This document shows positions 34,946 to 45,919 of a stretch of DNA of 64,000 bases, piece after piece (within the stretch, counting starts at the first letter, position 1; every line of letters begins with the position of its first letter). The notes beneath the pieces are model-generated. The model was not told where the DNA came from and searched no databases. It saw only the letters and a program-made list of their open reading frames with translations. A program made the position numbers and the translations under genes. Source of the DNA: Wurfbainia villosa (Eukaryota > Streptophyta > Magnoliopsida > Zingiberales > Zingiberaceae); assembly GCA_025175895.1 (NCBI GenBank), contig CM045990.1, positions 4,588,001 to 4,652,000 of the forward strand. Reading direction: 5' to 3'.

Positions 34946-35119
34946 CTTGGACTTTTCCCATGACAATGGTCAAACCATCGTCAAACATCAAGTATGACCT
35001 GGGTCAATTGCACCAACAATCACCCCAACACATTGTTAGACATCAATGTCAAACATCAAAATACTACTCGAGTCGAACTCGAGTCTGGTCAATCATGATA
35101 TGGGCCGATTGCACCAACA

Positions 35120-35888
35120 ACGATTTCATGCTCGCTCCTTGTTTGGTCCAACCAAACCTAGTTTCTCTCTATATGAGAATCTCATTCTAAAGCTCGTTTC
35201 AAATCCTTCGAATTACGCTCGTTGTGCGTGTGACCAAATAGGTTCCCGATTTATGTTGGTCGTCTAAAATTAACCATTAATTATAGAACGATCATGAGTG
35301 GCACCTAGTAGTACATCATGATCCCCAATTAACTAAAAAATCAATAGTTGATCCCAGAACCATTTCTGAAATCCTTCAGCAGCTATAATGAATCGTTCCC
35401 CATTCCCTTCACTCATCTTATACCCACTTGGTTCAGGACATGGTCTATTGTTTCAGTCTCCACTAGGCTGACTATGTCACACCTAGCCTAAGTATCATTT
35501 ACTCATCCTACGGATTCTAGTTACTGCACATGTATCCTAGATTATCTTACTCTAAACATGTAATGCTTTGGCCAAAGACTTTAGTAACAATCCAATGAGA
35601 GGCCAAGGGTATACATCTCCTCGCAAGGAGTGGTGAATCCTTTATAGGCTATTCAAACACCTTCGGGCGTTTTGACTTATACCCAATCATCCCGGGTCCA
35701 CATCTCCTTGGAGATGCTTGCTTAAGATGTCAAAGCATAAGTCTCCATGACCAAGATGACTTGAATAACGTAAGTCAAAGGAACATCGCACTTAAGTTGC
35801 AGTAAGAACTTCATTGACATATCCATATATGCAGAGAATCATATGAAGTCTTACAGCTGGTCACTCTAATGAACTAGTTACCATAACT
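35120..35888 (-). mobile_element. RT1 5' LTR, fragment 3 of 4
   Basis: Resumes at ACGATTTCATGCTC and matches about 660-1405 of the RT1 3' LTR on the minus strand. It includes sequence just downstream of RT5 that appears as open frames but is LTR. Cut by RT6 at 35889; 35884-35888 (TAACT) is the presumed left target duplication of RT6. Confidence 0.88.
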
Positions 35889-36751
35889 TGAAGGGTTTTG
35901 CTTATCGAGTCCGTGAGGGGAAACTTCGCTTCCCACTTCACCTCGGTAGCTTGTCCATGGCGATCCCTTCGATGTCCCCAGATTAAAAAAAATTTAATCA
36001 TGGACAAAAGGGATTGCCCAAACCACCAAGTCATTGTCGTGTTATTCGTTTACAGAGGTCACTTGAACAAACTAGTTGTTCAAGCGACCATCCTCTATTC
36101 TACGAGTAGCCACAGAATAGACGATGTCCGGATCGCCGGTTTTTGTGTTTATGCTCGGGATCCAAGTATTATTTAGCCATTTACAGATTTATAACATGCT
36201 TATAATTGAAAAAAAAAACAAGCAACAAACAAAAGAAGAAAGTAGAATAGGTATACCTCTCGATCTTCTAATGTATGACCTTCTTCTTTTTGGACGTTGT
36301 GTGGCCGACGATCCACCAAAAGTTGAAGCTCCTAGATCGCAAATCTTCCTTCCTTGATCTTCCAAAGCAAGAGGAAGAATAGAAACAAGGTTTTTCTCCT
36401 CACTAGAAACAACCAACAAGGAACTAAAACAATCCTTGCCGTCGGCCAACTAGGTGAAGGAGAAGATGGTGGAAAACAACCAAGACACCAAGGGAAGCCC
36501 TATATATTGTTTCCACCACCTAAGGAGAAGGAGAAGGGGGCTTTTGGGTGCCGTCCAAGGCTGGAAAAGAGGCTGGAGAGGTGCTGGACGTTGGCCAAAA
36601 GAGGAAGAAGAAGAGAAGAATACCTTCCTTATTTGGTGCCACCCTTGCCTCTAAACCCTAATCCTAATCCTATCTCAACTAGAATTCCTCTTCCTTGCCG
36701 CCTAAAAACCCTAGCTCTCATCAATCTTCCCACGCCAACTCCCTTGACATC

Positions 36752-36759
36752 CTTTTATA
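36752..36759 (-). promoter_or_regulatory. TATA box of the RT6 3' LTR
   Basis: TATAAAAG on the minus strand; the same box is at 43126-43133 in the other LTR. Confidence 0.55.
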
Positions 36760-36780
36760 GAGTTAGGGATAAGTCATGAA

Positions 36781-36914
36781 TTAATCTCATCCATTGGTTC
36801 TAGGGATTTAATCTCAACCGTCGGATCTAGAGATTTAATCTCAACCATCGGATCTTAGAGATTTAATCTCTACCTATGAATCTTAGAGTTTTGTTTCTAT
36901 CCATTGGATCTAAG
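36781..36914 (-). repeat. 27-bp minisatellite in the RT6 3' LTR
   Basis: About five degenerate units of the 27-bp family B repeat (core CCGACGGTTGAGATTAAATC on the minus strand). RT6's other LTR has a similar number at 43151-43290. Confidence 0.8.
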
Positions 36915-37814
36915 CATCATGAGGTGTTAATAGGCTACATTAGGGACCATGAGGAGGAGTTGGGTCTTGGCCACCCATGGATCAAGCCCACATAAAGTCC
37001 GATCCACTAATGATGATCCAATCCACTCTAGGTTCATCATTGATCTACCTCACCAACCCCCATATGATAATATGGGCTCCATATATTATTTGTACATTTT
37101 CTCCCCGTATTTAAGATCTCGAATATCCATCGATTAATTAATTTACTGACCATTAATTAATCAACATCTAACTCCTTGAGTAGTACCACTCAACATTTCA
37201 TCATGCCGGACCAAGTCCACCTGCAGGGTTTACATGATGAACCTTATGAGCTCCTCAAGGGGACATCATCATCCTAATATATAGGACACGGTTTCCTCCT
37301 ATAATCAACGACACACCATATAAATAATATCATCTCCCAACTTACCAAGCCTATCGATTTAATCTATAAATCTCGCCCATTGGTAAATCAAAGAGATGAG
37401 TACTAAGTATATGTGCCCGTTATTATATCGGGATTAAGAGCATGTACTAAATAATATCTGAGGTCCGATTCGATTATGTAGTCAGCAATAAATCGAATCA
37501 CCTCTAAGTCGGTTCTGCTCATACACACAAAGTGCACTAGTGTGATTCTATGGTCAAGACAAACTAATACCAAATCACACTACAACCATTCCGATGGTTT
37601 GTCCAAAGCCATCTCGGTTGTGAGCCTTTGCTTATACTTTTCAAGGGGCCGATAACATTGTCTTTTGTGTGACACCACACACCATGTTATCTACAATGTA
37701 AAGTATTAGACAATATTGCATAACTATAAAATATGCAAACAATGATCATGTGATTCTTATTCCAAAATAAAGATGTTCATACAAAAGATAGACTTTTCAG
37801 TATACATCCCTACA

Positions 37815-37825
37815 ATCTCCCACTT
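37815..37825 (-). other. polypurine tract of RT6
   Basis: AAGTGGGAGAT on the minus strand, next to the 3' LTR. Confidence 0.85.
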
Positions 37826-37847
37826 ATACTAAAAGACTATGCTGTCC

Positions 37848-40790
37848 TCAAAGTGCCATACATCTAATCCCCATTCCCTCCACATGCCTATCAAAAGCTC
37901 TCGCCGGAAGGGCCTTAGTGAAAGGATCTGCCAGGTTATCCTCCGATGCAATCTTGGCCACAACAACTTCTCCTCTCTTTACGATTTCTCGTATCAGGTG
38001 GTACTTGCGCTCTATGTGTTTACTAGCCTTATGGGCTCATGGTTCCTTCGAGTTTGCAACTGCACCACTATTATCACAATAAATTGTGATAGTTCTGGGC
38101 AAACCAGGAATCACATCCAAGTCCATCAAGAAGTTCCTGAGCCATACAACTTCTTTGGCCGCCTCAGAGGACGCCACATACTCAGCTTTCATGGTGGAGT
38201 CCGCCACACATTTCTGCTTGACACTCCTCCATACAATGGCTCCACCTCCCAAAGTAAACACAAAACCTGAGGTAGACTTACTGTTATCCCTATCAGATTG
38301 GAAGTCGGAATCCGTGTAACCCACAGGGAGTAATTGGTCTGCCCAGTAAACCAGCATATAATCCCTAGTCCTTCTCAGGTACTTCAATATATGCTTTACC
38401 GCAGTCCAATGTCCCTGTGGTGGATTACTCTGATATCTGCTGACCATGCCCACGACAAAGCAGATATCTGGTCTCATATATAGCATCGCATACATGATGC
38501 TTCCTACTACCGAAGCATAAGGAACCACCTTCATCTCCTCTATCTCTTCAGATGATCTAGGACACATCTCTTTTGATAAAGGAACTCCATGCCTGAAAGG
38601 TAGAAAACCTTTCTTGGAGTTTTGCATGCTAAAACGATCCATTACCGTGTCTATGTATGAAGCTTGGGATAAGCACAATATCCTTTTCCCGCGATCCCTT
38701 ATAACCTTGATCCCAAGGACGTGTCCCACATCTCCCAAGTCCTTCATATCAAACTGTTTGGACAACCATACCCTTACGTCCGATAACACTTTGATATTGT
38801 TGCCAATCACCAAAATGTTATCTACATATAGTACAAGAAATACCACTACGTTTCCGTCACATCTCTTGTATACACAAGACTCATCCGAACTTTGAATAAA
38901 TCCATAAGACTGATTTACCTCCTCAAAGTGGATATTCCAAGACCTCGAAGCTTGCTTCAATCCATAAATGGACCGATTAAGCTTATATACAAGATGCTCT
39001 TTGTCCTTCGCAATGAATCCCTCTGGTTCCTTCATGTAGATGTTTTCCTCAAGACTTCCATTATGGAAAGCTGTCTTGACATCCATCTGCCACACCTCAT
39101 AATCCATATGAGCTGCTATGCATAAGAGAATCCGGATAGACTTAAGCATGGCTACTGGCGAAAAGGTCTCCTCATAATCGATACCCTCTTTTTGAGTATA
39201 CACCTTCGCAACAAGCCTCGCTTTGAAGGTCTCAACCTTCCCATCTATTCCTCTCTTTTTCTTGTAGATCCACTTGCATCCAATGGTTTTTACACCATCG
39301 GGAGGTTCTACTAGCTCCCAGACCTGATTTGAATCCATAGATTCAATCTCAGCATTCATTGCACTTTGCCAAGATACTGCATCTTTATCTTGGATTGCCT
39401 CGTCATATGTCCAGGGATCAAGTTCATGTTCGTCAGGGACCAAATCAGAAGATTCTCCCAAGAACATGAATCTATCAGGCTGTCTCACAACCCTCCCACT
39501 TCGACAAGGTATCTCCTGTGTATCCTCTATGACACGCGGTGCAGTGACATGTGGTATATCCTCTTGTACCAGTGGTACTAAAGAAGTGACTTTCCCTTTT
39601 AACTCCTCCAGAACAATTTTACTCTTGGGCTTGTGGCTCATCATATAGTCTTCTTCTAGAAATATGACGTTCGTGCTAACGATCACCCTCTGATCTCTAA
39701 GACTATAAAACAAACCACCTTTCGTTCCTCTAGGATAGCTAATGAACATGCGTGCTTCTATACAAGGTTCCAACTTACCAGCATCTGCCTTCAGCACATG
39801 TGCTGGACTCCCCCATTACCGAATATGTCTTAGATTAGGCTTTCGCCCTGTCCACAATTCTGTGGGAGTAGAAGGCACTGATTTAGATGGAACCAAGTTC
39901 AGAATGTACACCTCCGTATCTAGAGCATATCCCCAGAACGAATCTGGCAAGTCAGAATAACTCATCATCGATCTAACCATCTCCATAGTCCTATTCCTTC
40001 GCTCTGCTTCACCATTCTGCTGGGGTGTGCCAGGTGCAGTCAATTGGGATTGAATCCCAGCCTCTGATAAGTAGTTCCTAAACTCTCCCAAGAGGTACTC
40101 TCCACCATGATCTGATCGTAGTGTCATCCATATCTTGAATAATCGTCTATGAAAGAGACAAAATATTCAAGACTACCTCTTGCCTGGATAGTCATAGGAC
40201 CACACAAATCAGAATGAACCATTTCTAACACATCTTTGGCTCTGTACCCCTTGGCCTTAAAAGGCCTCTTGGTCATTTTATCCTCCAAGAAAGATTCGCA
40301 GGTTGGAAAATCTTCCACCACTAATGAATCCAGAGGTCCATCAGCTATCAACCTTTAAATTCTGCTTAGGTTAATATGACTAAGCCTAAGATGCCAAAGA
40401 TATGTTTGGTTCATCTTCGAAGGTTCTTTTCTCTTATTTGAATTAGAAGATGAGTTATGAACTTCAATTTGTATCGTGGGAGCTTTTGGTTCAAGTGTAT
40501 ACAAATTTCCTATCAATGTACCTGAACAGATATTCTCCCCATTCCTTTTTATAATAACTCTGTCATTAAAAAAAATAGAATATCCATCCATAAATAATTT
40601 AGAAACTGAAACTAAATTCTTTCTAAATAAAGGTACATAAAGGGAATTTTCTAGAACCAAAGTTTTATTATTCTCGAGAGATAAATAAAACTTCTCCCAC
40701 TGCAATAGCCGCCACCTTCATGGCATTGCCCAAGTAAATGGTAATCTCCCCTTTAGCTCGTCGTCGGGTTTCCTGGAACCCCTATAAAGT
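37848..40790 (-). pseudogene. RT6 pol: protease, integrase, RT, RNase H (longest frame, YVDN active site)
   Basis: On the minus strand: protease remnant near 40815-40780 with a stop, integrase in frames 40705-40355, 40351-40124 and 40127-39816 (LWHLRLSH, HSDLCGP, LRSDHGGEY, AERRN) with two stops/frameshifts; then one open frame of 586 codons (39797-38037) covering the end of integrase, all of RT and most of RNase H. The RT palm motif is YVDN (38817-38828) instead of YVDD: the last metal-binding Asp codon GAC has become AAC. Another change is VAKVYTQ for VAKGYTQ. RNase H has YTDSDFQ and YCDNSGA; after a stop at 38034 the tail continues to 37848 (MGIRCMAL). Inactive as it stands because of the active-site loss. 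Confidence 0.88.
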
Positions 40791-40826
40791 ATTGCAGACA
40801 TGATCAAAGGCTCCTGTATCTACACA

Positions 40827-41204
40827 CTAGGTGCTGGTAGATAACACCACTAACCATGTTTTAATGACTAGACCAAAGGATATACCTTTGTTCTGCTTCG
40901 GATTGGGATAATCCTTCTTCCAATGTCCATCTTGCTTGTAAGTGAAGTACTTGCCTTTCGGCTTCTTCACTCGTCCCTGAGATCCTCCCACCACCTTTGC
41001 TCCACCTTGTTTCTCCTTCTTCTTGCCTTTCGGCTTAGAAGTAGAAACCTTTTTGAGCAACCATGGCTTGAGGACACTCTTCGAAGAGTGCATACTTGTA
41101 CTCCTTAGCAGATAAGACAATATCTAGATTCTTTTCCAATCAACATTATTTGGGTACAGTAAGCTTATTTCCTTTAGTATCATAGTAAGTGGACTGAAAG
41201 TCAT
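40827..41204 (-). pseudogene. RT6 gag with large internal deletion
   Basis: The gag ATG is at 41204 (MTFSPLTMILKEISLL...). After about 45 codons, at about 41070, the text jumps from the EECP segment to QAMVAQK. Compared with RT10, this removes roughly 450 bp of capsid. The rest has the basic SKPKGKKK stretch and a zinc knuckle in which the first two-Cys pair has decayed (YFTYKQDGHWKKDY). It ends in a stop just before the protease. Confidence 0.8.
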
Positions 41205-42242
41205 TCTTGAAAATCCTAAGAATCACATAGATCATTACTGTAGATTTTAAAAAATTATTGATTCCTCAAACAATAAAATTTTAAAATCAACCAACACCTC
41301 AAAACACCGAGAATATCGTATGCCACGATAGTGTGGACGTATACGAATTCCACATTTGTAAGAGGAGGTTTTACCCATTAATTTTACTATCTTGTCAACC
41401 TAACTTTTTGACAAGTAAAATTAATAGTTGGTTTCTCTTCGACCCTACAAATAAAAGCAGTGACTCCGATGGGGAGGATACTTATATTTGTATTTAAGTG
41501 TTCACCATTACTCGGTACTAAGGTAATTATCTCGGGTTATGTGCCTTACGATGGGCAAGTACACACGCTCCTTAATAATTTCCTATAACCATATTCGTCC
41601 TTGTGATCCGCAAACAAACCCATCCGATGGGGAGGAAGGCACTCAGAGCCGACGCACAAGTTTGTTTGCATCACTTGTCAAATCGTAATGGAGGTCATGG
41701 GAATTTATAAATATATCCCTCTCCCACTTAGTAATTTGAAAATGAGGAATTTTCCTAGCCTACGACATGCATATCAAACAAAAAGCAATAAATATGAAAA
41801 ATAAATTATTTTCCAACTATTATGGCTTTTGTCTTCAATATGACTCCCGTCGCATCGCCATCTCGTCCACTCCTCCTACGCCATGTACGAGCCATCCGTA
41901 GATCCGAGCCGAGACTAAAACCTATTTTAATTTACATCCATCGATCCTATACTCCACGAGGGAGTGTACATGAAATCTAGATCGAAAGTAAAATAAAATA
42001 AAGAGTGGCTAAACAATGCCGTATTTAATTTACAAAAACTAAATACTAGCCTCGTCACCCCGAGGATTCAACAAAATAAATATTTACACACATACAATCA
42101 CATACACACATATGGCCATAATAGTCGGATCTTATGCCTGCAACCAAAGAGTTAAATTAGGCATATCCTACTATTATCCGGCACATATAATATATGAAAA
42201 AGTTCATAAAAATTAATCGAATCCTAAACACAAAACTAGAAA
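41205..42242 (-). other. RT6 leader
   Basis: Non-coding region between PBS and gag, equivalent to the leaders of RT7 and RT10. No gene seen. Confidence 0.75.
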
Positions 42243-42260
42243 CCTTGGCTCTGATACCAA
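42243..42260 (-). other. primer-binding site of RT6
   Basis: TTGGTATCAGAGCCAAGG on the minus strand, next to the 5' LTR end at 42262. Confidence 0.88.
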
Positions 42261-42261
42261 T

Positions 42262-43492
42262 TGAAGGGTTTTGCTTATCAAGTCCGTGAGGGGAAATTTC
42301 GCTTCCCACTTCACCTCGGTAGCTTGTCCATGGCGATCCCTTCAATGTCCCCAGATTAAAAAAAAATTAATCATCGACAAAAGGGATTGCCCAAACCACC
42401 AAGTCATCGTCGTGCTATTCGTTTAGAGAGGTCACTTGAACAAACTAGTTGTTCAAGCGACCATCCTCTATTCTACGAGTAGCCGCGGAATAGACGATGT
42501 CCGGATCGCCGGTTTTTGTGTTTATGCTCGGGATCCAAGTATTATTTAGCCATTTATAGATTTATAACATTCTTATAATTGAAAAACAAAAACAAGCAAC
42601 AAACAAAAGAAGAAAGTAGAATAGGTATACCTCTCGATCTTCTAATGTATGACCTTCCTCCTTTTGGACGTCGTGTGGGCGATGATCCACCAAAAGTCGA
42701 AGCTCTTAGATCGCAAATCTTCCTTATTTGCTCTTCCAAAGCAAGAGGAAGAATAGAAACAAGGTTTTTCTCCTCACTAGAAACAACCAACAAGGAACTA
42801 AAACTATCCTTGCCGCCGGCCAACTAGGTGAAGGAGAAGATGGTGGAAAATAACCAAGACACCAAGGGAAGCCCTATATCTTGTTTCCACCACCTAAGGA
42901 GAAGGAGAAGGGGGCTTTTGGGTGCTGGCCAAGGTTAGAAAAGAGGCTGGAGAGGTGCTGGACGTTTGCCAAAAGAGGAAGAAGAAGAGAAGAATACCTT
43001 CCTTATTTGGTGCCACCCTTGCCTCCAAACCCTAATCCTAATCCTATCTCAACTAGGATTCCTCTTCCTTGCCGCCCAAAAACCCTAGCTCTCATCAATC
43101 TTCCCATGCCAACTCCCTTGACATCCTTTTATAGAGTTAGGGATAAGTCATGAATTAATCTCATCCATTGGTTCTAGGGATTTAATCTCAACCGTCAGAT
43201 CTAGAGATTTAATCTCAACCATCGGATCTTAGAGATTTAATCTCTACCTATGGATCTTAGAGTTTTGTTTCTATCCATTGGATCTAAGCATCATGAGGTG
43301 TTAATAGGCTACATTAGGGACCATGAGGAGGAGTTGGGTCTTGGCCACCCATGGATCAAGCCGACATAAAGTCTGATCCACTAATGATGATCCAATCCAC
43401 TAAAGGTTCATCATTGATCTACCTCACCAACCCCCATATGATAATATGGGCTCCATATATTATTTGTACATTTTCTCCCCGTGTTTAAGATC
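42262..43492 (-). mobile_element. RT6 5' LTR, truncated
   Basis: Matches 35889-37110 of the 3' LTR, then stops at TTTAAGATC and runs into family A LTR. About 700 bp of the outer LTR is gone. Contains TATA (43126-43133) and the minisatellite (43151-43290). Confidence 0.88.
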
Positions 43493-43660
43493 ACAAATTC
43501 TCTCATGCTGTGAATCATATTGTGGAAATTCAGTAAATGAGTTTAAGATCTAATCAAATACATGCAAACATGTATACTCAAATAGTGAATCTTCATTTAT
43601 CATATAAATTGTTTAAACATAAGGCGATTGCCTTAGGACACCTCTCATATATAACTAACA
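43490..43660 (-). mobile_element. RT1 5' LTR, fragment 4 of 4 (outer end)
   Basis: Family A LTR start, TGTTAGTTATATATG on the minus strand from 43660. It matches 1600-1768 of the 3' LTR. No polypurine tract follows at 43661, so this is the outer end of a 5' LTR (or a solo LTR), not a 3' LTR. Confidence 0.85.
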
Positions 43661-45012
43661 GATAGTACATTAGGAAAACTTAGTCTAACCTTGTCAAGTA
43701 AGGTTATGTGTACCTCACTTGATCTGTTTAGCCAAGTGGAAATGGCTGAAGCTACCTCGCCACATCCTAGACTAGTTAGACTAAGATATCTCATAATATT
43801 AGCTAAGTGTTCAATTTCATTAATCAACTTTGTCTAGAAAGTGGTTGTTGTTCTGATAACCAAGAAGGCCTCTATGCCTCTCCACGATCTGGAAGCTGAA
43901 ATCTGAAATGTTGCACTTAACTAAACTTAGGTTAAATATGAATCTAACCCAAGATCAAACAACTCTTAGATTCAAAACTTAATATCAAAAGATAATATTC
44001 ATCTCACAATGAATGTAAGATTACATGTTTGAACAGCTAGAAATGGGTGAGATGAAATTAGGTTAAACTTAAACTAACTCAGCCTAAAATTAGTTAAGTT
44101 ATCCTACATGATATAGGCACCCAAAATAAATGGAATATAGGAGCACTAACCATTTAAGGTTGCCTCGATCAAAGGCAGCAAACTTCCTACCAAAAACCCA
44201 CTCAAGGTGTCTGGAGTTATTCCAGGCATCCCGAGTCCTTCCACGTGGCATTAATCTTGGACGACAAGAGGCACCCAAAGACATTCTGGGTGCCCTAAAT
44301 CTATTTATAAAAGGCACCCGAGCCGTTGGCTTCAGGCATCTTCAATCTTTGTTCTTCGACATTTTAAGTGTGATTAAGCCTGATTCACATCCGATTAAGC
44401 CTAGGTCATCATTTCTATCTACATACATCCAAAATTCCTAGATAAACTCTAAACATATACTTGAATTAAATTTAAGTTTAATTTAATTGTGATATTACTT
44501 AGGAGAAACAAGAGACCCACCACAACTCAACCCGAGTAGGTCATCCCCTCCACTGACATTAGATTTCCTAGTGAGAATCTCAGACTAAGATTTGCACCTC
44601 TTACATTCATACCCTTACACACTAAGTGTTGGTGCAGGGGCACTAGATAATCGAACCTAGGTTTTGATTATGAAAAAGGTTCAAAGTTAAGTTGTTATTA
44701 TTATGTTACATGCTATGGTGAGTGTGTAGGAAATGAATTAAGCTATGCCAAGGTCAACGATGTTAGTGCAGGGGCACTAGATAATCTAACCTAGGTTTTG
44801 ATTATGGCAAAGGCCCAAAGTTAAGGCCTTATTGTTATCTCATGAGCTGAATTAAGTGTGCAGGAAATGGTTAAGCTAAGCCGAAGGTTAGCGACGCCTA
44901 GAGAATCTCAAGTCGAGAAACCGTGGTGGTCGGGCGACACCGGGAGAACTTCGTGGGAGTTGAAGAACCCAAGTGAAGACCGGAAGAAAAGCGATAGGTC
45001 ATAAATGACCAG
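43661..45012. other. gene-free spacer between RT1 and RT7
   Basis: No coding region I can support. It has a TATA-like TTTATAAAAGG at about 44302, in a context (GGCACCC words) that suggests an old LTR fragment. From 44638 two successive copies start TGTTGGTGCAGGGG / TGTTAGTGCAGGGG (see the repeat feature). 45008-45012 (ACCAG) is the presumed left target duplication of RT7. Confidence 0.6.
44638..44884 (+). repeat. 123-bp tandem duplication, probable LTR start of another family
   Basis: Copies begin at 44638 and 44761 and share the GTGCAGGGGCACTAGATAAT and CCTAGGTTTTGATTATG segments. The TG start and position just before the RT7 insertion suggest LTR ends of a fourth family, with the second copy cut by RT7. 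Confidence 0.6.
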
Positions 45013-45919
45013 TGTTGGGATGTATACTGAAAAGTCTATCTTTTGTATGAACATCATTATTTTTGAAATAAGAATCACATGATCATTGTTTGTATATTTA
45101 TGGTTATGAATATTATCTAATACATTACAATGTAGATAACATGGTGTGTAGTGTCACACGGGAGATCATGTTATCAGTTCCTTGTAGAGTATAAGTAAAG
45201 GCTCACAACCGAGATGATTTTGGACAAACCATTGGTATGGTTGTAGTGTGATATGGTATTGGTTTGTCTTGACCATAGAATTACACTAGTACACTTTTTG
45301 TGTATTGAGCAGGACCGACTTAGAGGTGATTCAATTTATTGCTGACTACATAATTGAATCGGACCTCGGATATTATGGTGTACATGCTCTTAATCCCGAT
45401 ATAATAACGGGCACATGTACTTAGTATTTATTTTTTTGATTTACCAATGGGCGAGATTTATAGATTAAATCGATAGGCTCGGTAAGTTGGGAAATGATAT
45501 TATTTACATGGTGTGTCATTGATTTTAGAAGAAAACTGAGTCCTATATATTAGGATGATGATGTCCCCTTGAGGAGCTCATAAGGTTCATCATGTAAACC
45601 CTGCTGGTGAACTTGGTCCGGCATGATGATAAGGTTGAGTGGTACTACTCAAGGAGTTAGATGTTGATTAATTAATTATCAGTAAATTAATTAATTGATG
45701 GATATTTGAGATCTTAAACATGGGGAGATATTTATACAATTAATATATTGAGCCCATATTTATTTATGGGGTTAGTGAGGTAGATCAATAATAATCCTCT
45801 AGTGGAATGGATTATCATTAATGGATCAGACTTTATTTGGGCTTGATCCATTGGGTGGCCAAGATCCAACTCCTCCTCATGGTCTCTATTGTAGCCTATT
45901 AAAACCCTCATGAAGCCTA

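Larger units (their letters stand above)
26108..35119 (-). mobile_element. RT5: family C LTR element with gag and an extra ORF, no pol
   Basis: This 9.0-kb element on the minus strand is flanked by perfect ACGAT duplications. Order on the minus strand: 5' LTR (35119-33621), initiator tRNA-Met PBS, gag (33552-31883), a 2.4-kb block holding ORF2 (30612-29551), non-coding DNA, polypurine tract and 3' LTR (27718-26108). Both ends are canonical TGTTGG...CCAACA. I find no protease, integrase, RT or RNase H motif on either strand, so it depends on proteins from elsewhere. It is the better-preserved member of the family that includes RT3. Confidence 0.9.
33621..35119 (-). mobile_element. RT5 5' LTR (family C)
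   Basis: A 1499-bp LTR beginning, on the minus strand, TGTTGGTGCAATCGG at 35119. It lacks about 110 bp of the palindrome block present in the 3' LTR, and between 34240 and 34340 several CAGTCGACTG sites are replaced by CGATCG-like words. The CTTGGACTTT minisatellite is at 34610-34945. Confidence 0.9.
35889..37814 (-). mobile_element. RT6 3' LTR (family B)
   Basis: A 1926-bp LTR reading, on the minus strand, from TGTAGGGATG (37814) to ACCCTTCA (35889). TATAAAAG on the minus strand at 36752-36759. About five units of the 27-bp minisatellite at 36781-36914. Confidence 0.9.
35889..43492 (-). mobile_element. RT6: family B copia element with truncated 5' LTR
   Basis: A 7.6-kb element on the minus strand inside the RT1 5' LTR. 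Order on the minus strand: 5' LTR remnant (43492-42262), PBS, leader (42242-41205), gag with a large internal deletion, the longest pol frame in the window, polypurine tract, complete 3' LTR (37814-35889). The outer part of the 5' LTR and about 190 bp of host LTR were lost in one deletion, so no right target duplication remains. Confidence 0.88.

Noticed and set aside
36354..36779. 141-codon plus-strand frame, possible host exon
   Set aside because: It lies inside the RT6 3' LTR and is repeated at 42800-43153 in the other LTR.
44099..44441. Open frames on both strands in the spacer as a host gene
   Set aside because: No recognisable domain or splice pattern; a TATA-like site and GGCACCC words suggest an old LTR fragment instead.
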